DNA of 64,000 nt from Winogradskyella ludwigii (GCF_013403985.1 NZ_JABFDF010000001.1:62001-126000), one strand, 5' to 3'; shown: positions 46,838 through 55,899, counted from the first letter of the stretch. Notes: generated by a model not told the origin, from the sequence alone. Program-made: numbers and translations.

Positions 46838-49141
46838 ATGAAGAAATCTATTTTTTTACTTTCAGCTTTTGTTCTATTTTTTAACTTCTCATTTTTGTCT
46901 GGGACCAACGCTCTCACAAAAGAAACAATAATTAGTGAAGCTTGTCCAGATCCAATTATTAATCTCTTTAGCCCATCAAGCGGACCTATAAACACAGAAA
47001 TAACAGTAACTGGTAGTGATTTTACAAGCATCAATTCTGTAGATTTTAATGGTATTAATGCAACATTTTCTATTACTAATGACACTGAAATCTTAGTAAC
47101 TGTTCCTGCTGGTGTTTCTAACACTTCAAATATTACATTAACTACTTCAGGCGGATGTTCAGTTACAACAGCGAGTAGTTATACATTAATAGACTCTGAT
47201 TGTGATACAGCTTCCGAAATTTATATCTCAGAAGCTTATGATTCCGATGGAGGGAGTTATGGTGTTATAGAACTTTACAACCCAACAAATACAACTATAA
47301 GCTTAAGCCCTAATTACGAAGTTATACGCTATGGTGATATTGGTGATACAAGTTCTAGTACTGTTATTCCATTAATAGGTAGTATTGCACCTTTTAGCAC
47401 TTATATTATAGAAATGGGTAACACCGGGAATACTTGTAGCGGATTATCTGCAGATGTTACTATTGCTGCAGGTATAAATGAAGATGATGAACTAAACTTA
47501 GTAAAAAACGGTTCTGTAATTGATGTTTTATACACTGATGATGAAATTGGATTTACCTTTATTAGAAATGCCGATGCAGCGGCACCAAGTACGACATATA
47601 ATGCTAACGAATGGCTTTTATTAGAAGATGAAGATTGTTCTAATTTAGGTTCACATACAGCAACTGGAGGTTCTTCTTCTAGTATTACACAACCTATTAA
47701 CCAAACTATTTGTGAAAATGGAACTACTAATTTTTCAGTATCTGTAACTACAGGAACTTACACTTACCAATGGTTTGTGCTTAATGACTCTGGCAATTGG
47801 GTTAATGTTACAAATGATAGTAATTATTCTGGAACAACAAGTAATACATTAACAATTTCTAACGTTCCTGAGACTTTTAATGGATATCAGTATTACTGTA
47901 TTTTAACAGCTACAGGTTGCGAACTTATTTCTAATGCCGCACAACTTGAAGTTTCAAATCCAGAAGTAGATACACTTCCTAATCAAATTGAATGTTCAGG
48001 ATACACTTTACCTGCGCTAACAAATGGTAATTATTTTACAGGAACTAATGGTTCTGGAGCACAACTTAGTGCTGGTAACGCTGTTTCATCTTCACTTACT
48101 ATTTACATTTATAATGAAGTTGGAACGGGATCAAACCTCTGTTCTAACGAGAGTAGTTTTAATGTTACTATAGTTGGCACTCCAGATGTAGATACATTAT
48201 CTAATCAGTCTGTTTGCTCAGAATACACTTTACCAACATTAACAAATGGTAACTATTTTACAGGCACTAATGGTTCTGGTACGCTACTTAATACTGGTGA
48301 TACAATTGTAACATCACAAACAATTTATATTTATAATGAAATTGGGACTGCGCCTGATGTTTGCTCTAACGAAAGCAGTTTTAACATTACTATAATTGAT
48401 GCGCCTGATGTAGACACGCTCTCTGATCAATCTGTGTGTTCAGAATACACATTACCGACACTTACCAATGGTAATTATTATACTGGAACTAGTGGTTCTG
48501 GAACTTTACTTAATGCTAGTGATACAATTTCAACATCACAACTTATTTATATTTATAATGAAGTTGGTACAGCTCCAAACACGTGTTCAAATGAGAGTAG
48601 TTTTCAAATTACAATCTATCCTTCAGTGGCGTTTACTCTTGACGCTAGTAATTTCACTATAAATGATGACACCATTACTGTTACAATGACGGATACATCA
48701 ATAAATTATGAATACGCTATTGATAGTTCTAGTTTTCAAACGGATAATGAATTCACAAATATTTCTGGAGGTACTCATATACTATATGTGCAAGATAGTA
48801 ATGGTTGTGTTGTAGAATCTATCAGTTTTGAGATTCCTTCGGTTCCTGAAGATTTAATTATACCGAGTGGTTTTTCACCTAATAATGATGGAAAAAATGA
48901 TTGGTTTAATATTCAGGGATTATATGATGTATATCCAAATCACAAATTAGAAATATATAACCGTTACGGAACATTAGTTTTTCAAGGAAATAATGATAAT
49001 AAATGGTACGGAATAGCAAACAAAGGTATTTTAAATAGCGATAACGTACTACCTGTAGGCACTTACTTTTATATATTAAATTTAAATAATTCAAATAGTG
49101 ATTCTGAGCCTATAGCGGGATGGATTTATCTCAATAAATAA
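46838..49141 (+). CDS. T9SS type B protein with TIG, lamin-tail and three 74-residue repeats
   Basis: Secreted protein of 767 residues. A signal peptide ends near residue 24. Residues about 35-108 are an IPT/TIG domain (SPSSGPINTEITVTGSDF). Residues about 125-255 are a lamin-tail domain (EIYISEAYDSDGGSYGVIEL). An Ig-like domain follows (TYTYQWFVLNDSGNW). Three repeats of about 74 residues, each with CSEYTLPTLTNGNYFTG or a close variant and a later CSNESSF, precede a penultimate module and a sorting domain of the variant kind (PSGFSPNNDGKNDWFNIQG to GWIYLNK). It is followed 33 bp later by a gene of the same build, probably in one operon. Confidence 0.83.
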   Translation: MKKSIFLLSAFVLFFNFSFLSGTNALTKETIISEACPDPIINLFSPSSGPINTEITVTGSDFTSINSVDFNGINATFSITNDTEILVTVPAGVSNTSNITLTTSGGCSVTTASSYTLIDSDCDTASEIYISEAYDSDGGSYGVIELYNPTNTTISLSPNYEVIRYGDIGDTSSSTVIPLIGSIAPFSTYIIEMGNTGNTCSGLSADVTIAAGINEDDELNLVKNGSVIDVLYTDDEIGFTFIRNADAAAPSTTYNANEWLLLEDEDCSNLGSHTATGGSSSSITQPINQTICENGTTNFSVSVTTGTYTYQWFVLNDSGNWVNVTNDSNYSGTTSNTLTISNVPETFNGYQYYCILTATGCELISNAAQLEVSNPEVDTLPNQIECSGYTLPALTNGNYFTGTNGSGAQLSAGNAVSSSLTIYIYNEVGTGSNLCSNESSFNVTIVGTPDVDTLSNQSVCSEYTLPTLTNGNYFTGTNGSGTLLNTGDTIVTSQTIYIYNEIGTAPDVCSNESSFNITIIDAPDVDTLSDQSVCSEYTLPTLTNGNYYTGTSGSGTLLNASDTISTSQLIYIYNEVGTAPNTCSNESSFQITIYPSVAFTLDASNFTINDDTITVTMTDTSINYEYAIDSSSFQTDNEFTNISGGTHILYVQDSNGCVVESISFEIPSVPEDLIIPSGFSPNNDGKNDWFNIQGLYDVYPNHKLEIYNRYGTLVFQGNNDNKWYGIANKGILNSDNVLPVGTYFYILNLNNSNSDSEPIAGWIYLNK

Positions 49142-49174
49142 ATTCAATTATTTTTCAATATTTAAATAAAAGTA

Positions 49175-51892
49175 ATGAAACGCATTAAACAATTAATTTA
49201 CTGTATCTATACCCTGTGCTTAATTTTTACGAGTACAGGTTTTGCTGTAACAAATAATGAAACATTAAAGGAGAACATACTTTGTCCTGCAGCAATAATT
49301 AATGCTTTTACACCTTCAAATGGACCAGAAAACACATTGATTACTATTAGTGGTAGTAATTTTAGTACTGCAGCCACTGTTACTATTGATGGTATTGCTA
49401 CTACTTTTACAATTATTGATGATTCTCAAATTACGGCACTTGTACCAGCTGGCATAGGTAATTCTTCTGGTATTTCTATAATAAGTACTGGTGGCTGTAC
49501 AGGAACTTCAGCTTCAGATTTCACTTTGATAGCCTCAGATTGTTCTTCTGCTGATATTTATATTTCTGAAATTTATGATGCTAGTTCTGGTGATTATGCT
49601 GTTATAGAACTTTATAATCCTACAACCTCTCCTGTGGTAATTGATGGTACGTATGTTATTGTCCGTTACGGAGATGTTGGCAATGCAACGCCAAATAATA
49701 CTTTTGATAATATTACAGGTACAATTCCACCAATGGATACTTTTGTGATTCAAATGGGAACCGGAACTAACTGTTCTCCGTTAGATGTTGACTTCAATAT
49801 TCCAACAGGGATTAATGATAATGATGAATTTGAACTTTTAAACAATGGTGTTCTTATTGATATCGTAAACGCTCCTGATGAAAGAGGCTATACAGTTATT
49901 AGAAATGCAGATGCGCCAATTCCTCAAACTACTTACGATATCAGTAATTGGAATATTAATTCTAATGAAGATTGTTCGGATTTAGGTACGCATACAGCTG
50001 ATCCAATTACAAATAATTTACCAGAGATTATAGACCCTATAACACAAACTATTTGTGAAAATGGTAGTGTAACTTTTACAACATCTTTAAACAATAGTAT
50101 TTTTCAATACCAATGGAAAGTTCTTGATTCTTCTGGAAATTGGACCAATGTTCCTAATAGTAGTCCATATTCTAATCCTCAAAATAGTTGGCTAGATATT
50201 ACAAGTGCTCCTTCTAGTTTTAATGGAAATCAATACTATTGTGAAGTCACTTATAACGCTTGTCCTTTAATTACAAATACTGCTCAATTAAATATTGATA
50301 ATCCTGCTGTAGATGCTATTGCAGACCAAACGGTGTGTACCCAATACATATTACCAACACTTACCAATGGTAATTATTTTACAGGAACAGACGGTTCAGG
50401 AACAGCGCTTAATGCTGGTGATGCCATTTCCTCTTCACAAACCATTTACATTTATAACGCCATTGGAACTGCGCCTAACATTTGTGATAACGAAACGAGT
50501 TTTAACGTCACTGTGAGCACGACTCCTGCTGTAGATAGTATTGCAGACCAAACGGTGTGCGCCGAATACATATTACCAACTCTTACCAATGGTAATTATT
50601 TTACAGGAACAGATGGTTCGGGAACAGCACTTAATGCTGGTGATGCCATTTCCTCTTCACAAACCATTTACATTTATAGTGCTATTGGAACTGCTCCTAA
50701 CATTTGTGATAACGAAACCAGTTTTGACGTCACTGTGAGCACGACTCCTGCTGTAGATAGTATTGCAGACCAAACGGTGTGTGCCGAATACATATTACCA
50801 ACTCTTACCAATGGTAATTATTTTACAGGAACTGATGGTTCGGGAACAGCACTTAATGCTGGTGATGCCATTTCTTCTTCACAAACCATTTACATTTATA
50901 GTGCTATTGGAGCTGCACCTAACATTTGTGATAACGAAACGAGTTTTGACGTCACTGTGAGCACGACTCCTGCTGTAGATAGTATTGCAGACCAAACGGT
51001 GTGCGCCGAATACATATTACCAACTCTTACCAATGGTAATTATTTTACAGGAACAGATGGTTCGGGAACAGCACTTAATGCTGGTGATGCCATTTCCTCT
51101 TCACAAACCATTTACATTTATAGTGCTATTGGAACTGCTCCTAACATTTGTGATAACGAAACCAGTTTTGACGTCACTGTGAGCACGACTCCTGCTGTAG
51201 ATAGTATTGCAGACCAAACGGTGTGTGCCGAATACATATTACCAACTCTTACCAATGGTAATTATTTTACAGGAACAGATGGTTCGGGAACAGCACTTAA
51301 TGCTGGTGATGCCATTTCTTCTTCACAAACCATTTACATTTATAACGAAATTGGCACAACGCCTAACATTTGCTTTAGCGAAAGTAATTTTGATATAGAA
51401 ATTAACGCAGCTTTAGATTTTTCATTAGACGAATCTAATATTAGTATAAATACAAATACAATTAGCATCAGCATGACTGATACTTCTATCGATTATGAAT
51501 ACGCTATAGACAATTCTATTTTTCAGGCATCAAATACCTTTAACAATCTTGCAGACGGTTCACATATTTTATATGTTAGAGATAAAAATGGGTGTGTTTT
51601 AAAATCACTTAACTTCGAAATTACAGCAGCAGTAGAACTTTTTATTCCTGTATTTTTCACACCTAATAATGATACGTTTAATGATTCATGGACCGTTGTT
51701 GACCCTAATAATATTGTTGAAGAGATTCTCATATTTAATAGATACGGAAAACTTATTAAACAACTAATTCCAAGCAACTATTCTTGGGATGGATATTATA
51801 ACGGAAAAATGTTAGAGTCCAATGATTTTTGGTACCTAATCACGTTAAAAAACGCAAAACAACTTAAAGGTCATTTTGCTTTAAAGCATTAG
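49175..51892 (+). CDS. T9SS type B protein with TIG, lamin-tail and five near-identical repeats
   Basis: Secreted protein of 905 residues with the same domain order as its upstream neighbour. It has a signal peptide, TIG domain (TPSNGPENTLITISGSNF), lamin-tail domain (ADIYISEIYDASSGDYAVIEL), an Ig-like domain (FQYQWKVLDSSGNW), then five repeats of 74 residues at about 378-747. A penultimate module (HILYVRDKNGCV) leads to a sorting domain of the common kind (IPVFFTPNNDTFNDSW), which ends HFALKH instead of the usual KR. The repeats are nearly identical at DNA level, so they amplified recently. Each repeat has two Cys that could form a disulfide. A hairpin terminator follows. Confidence 0.84.
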   Translation: MKRIKQLIYCIYTLCLIFTSTGFAVTNNETLKENILCPAAIINAFTPSNGPENTLITISGSNFSTAATVTIDGIATTFTIIDDSQITALVPAGIGNSSGISIISTGGCTGTSASDFTLIASDCSSADIYISEIYDASSGDYAVIELYNPTTSPVVIDGTYVIVRYGDVGNATPNNTFDNITGTIPPMDTFVIQMGTGTNCSPLDVDFNIPTGINDNDEFELLNNGVLIDIVNAPDERGYTVIRNADAPIPQTTYDISNWNINSNEDCSDLGTHTADPITNNLPEIIDPITQTICENGSVTFTTSLNNSIFQYQWKVLDSSGNWTNVPNSSPYSNPQNSWLDITSAPSSFNGNQYYCEVTYNACPLITNTAQLNIDNPAVDAIADQTVCTQYILPTLTNGNYFTGTDGSGTALNAGDAISSSQTIYIYNAIGTAPNICDNETSFNVTVSTTPAVDSIADQTVCAEYILPTLTNGNYFTGTDGSGTALNAGDAISSSQTIYIYSAIGTAPNICDNETSFDVTVSTTPAVDSIADQTVCAEYILPTLTNGNYFTGTDGSGTALNAGDAISSSQTIYIYSAIGAAPNICDNETSFDVTVSTTPAVDSIADQTVCAEYILPTLTNGNYFTGTDGSGTALNAGDAISSSQTIYIYSAIGTAPNICDNETSFDVTVSTTPAVDSIADQTVCAEYILPTLTNGNYFTGTDGSGTALNAGDAISSSQTIYIYNEIGTTPNICFSESNFDIEINAALDFSLDESNISINTNTISISMTDTSIDYEYAIDNSIFQASNTFNNLADGSHILYVRDKNGCVLKSLNFEITAAVELFIPVFFTPNNDTFNDSWTVVDPNNIVEEILIFNRYGKLIKQLIPSNYSWDGYYNGKMLESNDFWYLITLKNAKQLKGHFALKH
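50306..51415 (+). repeat. Five in-frame 222-bp coding repeats
   Basis: Units begin at 50306, 50528, 50750, 50972 and 51194, all exactly 222 bp apart. Unit 4 repeats unit 2 almost base for base. The first part of unit 5 resembles unit 3 (gtgtgtgccg; ccatttcttc), whereas units 2 and 4 share gtgtgcgccg and ccatttcctc. The last third of unit 5 diverges. The order A-B-C-B-C' points to duplication of a 444-bp double unit. Confidence 0.9.
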
Positions 51893-51949
51893 GTTTTATA
51901 ACTCCTACTTTCTAATTTTAAAAAATGCCTCACACATATTACAATCTAT

Positions 51950-51987
51950 AAAATGGACTTCAGAATTAATATCTTGAAGTCTATTTT
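51950..51987 (+). terminator. Hairpin terminator after the last type B gene
   Basis: AAAATGGACTTCA at 51950-51962 pairs with TGAAGTCTATTTT at 51975-51987 with one G-T pair, followed by more T-rich sequence. It closes the type B cluster. Confidence 0.75.
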
Positions 51988-52039
51988 ATTTTAACGCAAT
52001 TGTAACTCACTTCACAATTAAAATATAATCGCTTTATCG

Positions 52040-52047
52040 TAACTTTG
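52040..52047 (+). promoter_or_regulatory. -7 promoter box of uvrB, probably leaderless
   Basis: TAACTTTG, an exact TAnnTTTG match, ends 4 nt before the uvrB ATG. A standard -33 TTG at 17-23 bp was not found. Confidence 0.45.
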
Positions 52048-52051
52048 CTAA

Positions 52052-54055
52052 ATGCGATTTAAAATTGAATCTGAATTTAAACCTACTGGTGATCAGCCAC
52101 AAGCTATAAAAAAACTAGCCAAAGGCATTACTGATAAAGAAAAATACCAAACCCTTTTAGGAGTTACAGGTTCTGGTAAAACCTTTACAGTTGCTAATGT
52201 TATCGAAGAAGTGCAACGCCCAACTTTGGTTTTGGCTCACAATAAAACCTTGGCAGCCCAACTCTATTCAGAATTTAAGCAGTTTTTTCCGGAAAATGCC
52301 GTTGAGTATTTTGTATCCTACTACGATTATTACCAACCTGAAGCTTACATTCCTGTATCTGGTGTTTACATTGAAAAAGATTTATCTATAAACGAAGAAA
52401 TTGAGAAAATGCGATTGAGTACAACCTCTTCTCTACTCTCTGGTCGTCGTGACGTCATTGTAATTGCGTCAGTATCGTGTTTATATGGTATTGGTAATCC
52501 TGTGGAATTTCAGAAGAATGTAATTTCTATAGAGAAAGATCAAGTTATTTCGCGTACCAAATTATTACATCAATTAGTACAAAGTTTATACTCTAGAACA
52601 GAATCCGAATTTAAAAATGGAAATTTCAGAATAAAAGGAGATACCGTCGATGTATTCCCTGGTTACTCTGATAATGCTTTTAGAATTCACTTTTTCGGAG
52701 ATGAAATCGAAGAAATTGAAGCCTTTGATTCTAGAACTAATGAGATTATAGAACGTTACGATCGTTTAAATATCTATCCTGCCAATATGTTTGTAACGTC
52801 TCCAGATGTTTTGAATGGTGCGATAAAAGACATACAAGACGATCTCGTAAAACAGTTCGATTATTTTAAAGATATAGGTAAACATCTAGAAGCAAAACGT
52901 TTAAAAGAGCGTACCGAATTCGATTTAGAGATGATACGTGAATTGGGTTACTGCTCTGGTATTGAAAATTACTCAAGATATTTAGACGGAAGATTACCAG
53001 GAACACGACCATTCTGTTTACTGGATTATTTTCCTGATGATTTTTTAATGGTTGTAGATGAAAGTCACGTAACCATTTCTCAAGTTCATGCCATGTACGG
53101 AGGAGATAGAAGCAGAAAAGTAAATCTAGTAGATTACGGATTCCGATTGCCTGCAGCCATGGATAATAGACCTTTAAAATTTGAAGAATTTGAAGCGCTT
53201 CAAAATCAAGTTATCTATGTCTCTGCAACACCTGCAGATTACGAAATGCAAAAAACCGATGGTGTTTATGTAGAGCAAGTAATTAGACCTACAGGATTAT
53301 TGGATCCTATTATAGAAGTTAGACCAAGTCTAAATCAGATTGATAATTTAATTGAAGAAATCCAAGAACGTGTTGAAAAAGACGAACGTACTTTAGTTAC
53401 TACACTTACTAAGCGAATGGCTGAGGAATTAACCAAATATTTAACTCGAATTTCTGTAAGAACTAGATATATACATAGTGATGTAGATACGCTAGAACGT
53501 GTAGAAATCATGCAAGATCTAAGAGCTGGAGTTTTTGATGTTTTGGTTGGTGTAAATTTACTTCGTGAAGGTTTAGATTTACCAGAAGTATCATTAGTTG
53601 CTATTTTAGATGCCGATAAAGAAGGGTTTCTACGTTCAGCAAGATCCTTAACACAGACCGTTGGTAGAGCTGCCCGAAACCTCAACGGAAAAGCTATTAT
53701 GTATGCTGATAAAATTACCAAAAGCATGCAAAAAACGATGGATGAAACTGAGTATCGAAGAGAAAAACAAATTGCATACAATACAAAACACAACCTTGTC
53801 CCTAGAGCTTTAAACAAGAGTTTAGATAGTGCATTATCAAAAAATTCTGTGAGTACTTACAGAACAGAATTAGATGCCAAAATAGCCGCAGAACCTGAAA
53901 GTGAATATCTAAATAAAGGAGAACTTGAAAAGAAAATAAGAGAACGTCGCAAACTTATGGAACAAGCTGCAAAAGCTCTAGACTTTTTAGAAGCAGCACG
54001 TTTCAGAGATGAAATTACTGCGTATCAGAATAAACTTGATGGATTAAAGACTTAA
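52052..54055 (+). CDS. uvrB: Excinuclease ABC subunit B
   Basis: UvrB is the damage-verifying helicase-like subunit of nucleotide excision repair. The 667-residue protein has Walker A GVTGSGKTF near residue 39, the beta-hairpin region YYDYYQPEAYIP near residue 93, motif II DESHVTISQ near residue 337, motif III SATPADYE near residue 389, motif V VLVGVNLLREGLDLPEVSLV, motif VI QTVGRAARN near residue 536, and the C-terminal UVR domain that binds UvrC (ERRKLMEQAAKALDFLEAARFRDEI). Length is normal. The stop codon is the start of an 8-bp tandem repeat array. Confidence 0.98.
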   Translation: MRFKIESEFKPTGDQPQAIKKLAKGITDKEKYQTLLGVTGSGKTFTVANVIEEVQRPTLVLAHNKTLAAQLYSEFKQFFPENAVEYFVSYYDYYQPEAYIPVSGVYIEKDLSINEEIEKMRLSTTSSLLSGRRDVIVIASVSCLYGIGNPVEFQKNVISIEKDQVISRTKLLHQLVQSLYSRTESEFKNGNFRIKGDTVDVFPGYSDNAFRIHFFGDEIEEIEAFDSRTNEIIERYDRLNIYPANMFVTSPDVLNGAIKDIQDDLVKQFDYFKDIGKHLEAKRLKERTEFDLEMIRELGYCSGIENYSRYLDGRLPGTRPFCLLDYFPDDFLMVVDESHVTISQVHAMYGGDRSRKVNLVDYGFRLPAAMDNRPLKFEEFEALQNQVIYVSATPADYEMQKTDGVYVEQVIRPTGLLDPIIEVRPSLNQIDNLIEEIQERVEKDERTLVTTLTKRMAEELTKYLTRISVRTRYIHSDVDTLERVEIMQDLRAGVFDVLVGVNLLREGLDLPEVSLVAILDADKEGFLRSARSLTQTVGRAARNLNGKAIMYADKITKSMQKTMDETEYRREKQIAYNTKHNLVPRALNKSLDSALSKNSVSTYRTELDAKIAAEPESEYLNKGELEKKIRERRKLMEQAAKALDFLEAARFRDEITAYQNKLDGLKT

Positions 54056-54115
54056 GTGTTGAAGTGTTGAAGTGTTGAAGTGTTGAAGTGTTGAAGTGTT
54101 GAAGTGTTGAAGTGT
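54054..54115. repeat. 8-bp tandem repeat at the uvrB stop codon
   Basis: Seven full copies of AAGTGTTG (54054-54109) plus six bases of an eighth. The first two bases are the last two of the uvrB TAA stop, so the array lies in the 3' untranslated region. The copies are perfect, which suggests slippage-prone DNA. Confidence 0.95.
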
Positions 54116-54165
54116 AAAATCGCTTATCTTTAAATTAAAATCATCTATTTTCTCAACTAACAACA

Positions 54166-54567
54166 CTAATTATACTGCACTTTAAAAATATCAATTAAAA
54201 AATCTGGTGGCACCATTTTATTAGGGAAACTATCCATTAAATCAAGAACACGGTTTATAGACTCATGACTTAAACCCATTCGTAATCCAAAGTTATGAAT
54301 TTTAACCAATTGCTTAGGTGCTACTTTATGATCCAAATTCATGAGTAATACTAATCTATGAAACTGAACAATACGTTCGCTATGTGATTTTAAATTCACA
54401 TAAGTTACAGGATGCGTAAACAGGTACTCGAAGTCTTCTTTAGAAATCTCCAACTGTTTTGCAATACTGAATAAAAATTTATATTCAATAGATTTTATAT
54501 TCTCATCTGTTTGAGCAAAGGCTATCATCTCAGAAAGCAAGCTCAGTTTTTCAACACGATTAACCAT
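54166..54567 (-). CDS. TerB-like small protein
   Basis: All-helical cytoplasmic protein of 133 residues with the pattern of TerB-like (tellurite-resistance B fold) proteins: EKLSLLSEMIAFAQTDENIKS, YKFLFSIAKQLEISKEDFEYL and HRLVLLMNLDHKV. From memory, relatives next to uvrB in other flavobacteria are often wrongly labelled as excinuclease subunit B because of this neighbourhood; no excinuclease motif is present. It converges with uvrB across about 110 bp. The function is unknown. Confidence 0.65.
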   Translation of the reverse strand: MVNRVEKLSLLSEMIAFAQTDENIKSIEYKFLFSIAKQLEISKEDFEYLFTHPVTYVNLKSHSERIVQFHRLVLLMNLDHKVAPKQLVKIHNFGLRMGLSHESINRVLDLMDSFPNKMVPPDFLIDIFKVQYN

Positions 54568-54709
54568 GATTTATCAAGATTTATTTTACAATGTAAAGTT
54601 ACATCAGTTCATTATTTTATTGTCGTTGATATAATGTATCTTGTCGAAAAATTAAATGTAATTGGTCGGCAATTTTAAACGTTTATCAATATATAATTTA
54701 GGGTACACC

Positions 54710-55513
54710 ATGAAATTGAAGCATTTATACTTGCTAATCTTAGCATTTATCGTCAACGAAACAACAAGCCAAACAACTAAAAGTGAGAATGTTACAAGAT
54801 TCACAATCGCAGCACCACAATTAGACACTTTAAAGACTATTTGGGTGTATTTACCTACAAATTATGTAAACTCTAAAAAAACCTATCCCGTAATTTATAT
54901 GCACGATGCTCAAAACTTATTTGATGCAGAAACATCGTATGCAGAAGAATGGGAAGTCGATGAGTATTTAGATACGTTAACCGATAACGAAAGTATAATT
55001 ATAGGTATAGAACATGGCAACGAAGAAAGAATAGAAGAACTGACGCCATATCAAAATGAAATACATGGAGGAGGGAAAGGAGATTCTTATCTCAATTTTA
55101 TAAAAAACACCTTAAAACCACACATAGATAAAACCTACAGAACTCAACCTGAAGCAAAACATACAACCATATTTGGTTCTTCACTAGGTGGATTAATTTC
55201 GTTCTATGCTGTGATAAAATATCCTGAAACTTTTGGAAAAGCTGGCGTATTTTCTCCTTCATTTTGGATAAATCCTGAAATATTTGATCTAGTTAAAAAC
55301 TCAGAAATTCCAAAAACATCTAAATTTTATTTTTTAGCTGGTACAAATGAAAGTGAAACTATGATCCCAGAATTAGAAAAAATGATTACCTTATTAATAC
55401 AAAAAAATATAAGTACATATCAGTTTGAAGTTCATAATATAAAAGGTGGCCAACATAATGAAAAACTTTGGGCTGAACATTTTGGTATGGCTTATCAATG
55501 GTTAAGCGAATAA
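54710..55513 (+). CDS. Secreted esterase-like alpha/beta hydrolase
   Basis: Exported hydrolase of 267 residues related to the putative-esterase/enterochelin esterase family. A TTG-initiated extension to 54662 exists, but the ATG at 54710 starts a proper signal peptide (MKLKHLYLLILAFIV to TSQ), so it is chosen. Catalytic features are the nucleophile motif FGSSLGGLIS near residue 157 and a final His in GGQHNEKLW near residue 247. The early VIYMHDAQNLFD strand is typical. No T9SS domain is present, so it should stay in the periplasm or be otherwise anchored. The substrate is unknown. Confidence 0.85.
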   Translation: MKLKHLYLLILAFIVNETTSQTTKSENVTRFTIAAPQLDTLKTIWVYLPTNYVNSKKTYPVIYMHDAQNLFDAETSYAEEWEVDEYLDTLTDNESIIIGIEHGNEERIEELTPYQNEIHGGGKGDSYLNFIKNTLKPHIDKTYRTQPEAKHTTIFGSSLGGLISFYAVIKYPETFGKAGVFSPSFWINPEIFDLVKNSEIPKTSKFYFLAGTNESETMIPELEKMITLLIQKNISTYQFEVHNIKGGQHNEKLWAEHFGMAYQWLSE

Positions 55514-55638
55514 GCTTTTTAAACCATGAATTAATGTTTAAACTAGAAGACACAAATAGGTACAACTGACTAAAATAATTTAACCGAAGTATAAAAGTAA
55601 TAAATTCCTATTTTTGAGGAATCGAAAATAAATTCAAA

Positions 55639-55899
55639 ATGACGAATAACGACATATTCAAAAAGCTCAGAGTAGCACACAAATTAAGAGATGATGATAT
55701 TATTAAAATATTAGAATTGGTAGATTTTAGAGTTTCAAAAAGTGAACTTAATGCTTTGTTTAGAAATGAAGACCATCCCAAATATATGGAATGTGGAGAT
55801 CAGATTCTAAGAAACTTCTTGAATGCCTTAATAATTCATTTAAGAGGACCAATGCCTAAAAAAGGAGAGAAAAAGAAAGTGGAAAAGAAAAAAGATTAG
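55639..55899 (+). CDS. Short DUF1456 protein, single domain copy
   Basis: Protein of 86 residues with one DUF1456 (YehS-like) domain: MTNNDIFKKLRVAHKLRDDD, then ELVDFRVSKSELNALFR and MECGDQILRNFLNALI. The E. coli relative YehS, from memory, has two such domains in about 156 residues; here only one is present, followed by a Lys-rich tail (KKGEKKKVEKKKD) that could bind nucleic acid. The stop is followed by a strong terminator, so this is not an obvious truncation by the assembly. The function is unknown. Confidence 0.75.
   Translation: MTNNDIFKKLRVAHKLRDDDIIKILELVDFRVSKSELNALFRNEDHPKYMECGDQILRNFLNALIIHLRGPMPKKGEKKKVEKKKD

Noticed and set aside
50313-51398. Five similar short frames of about 65 codons in another frame of the repeats
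   Set aside because: They are copies of one shadow frame produced by the 222-bp coding repeat; their periodicity comes from the real gene.
53335-53817. 160-codon minus-strand frame opposite uvrB
   Set aside because: It lies wholly inside uvrB, has skewed Ser/Arg composition and no family likeness.
54166-54567. Excinuclease subunit label for the small protein after uvrB
   Set aside because: It has no UvrB motifs; the label would come only from its position.
54662-54709. TTG-initiated extension of the esterase
   Set aside because: It would place 16 unrelated residues ahead of a clear signal peptide.
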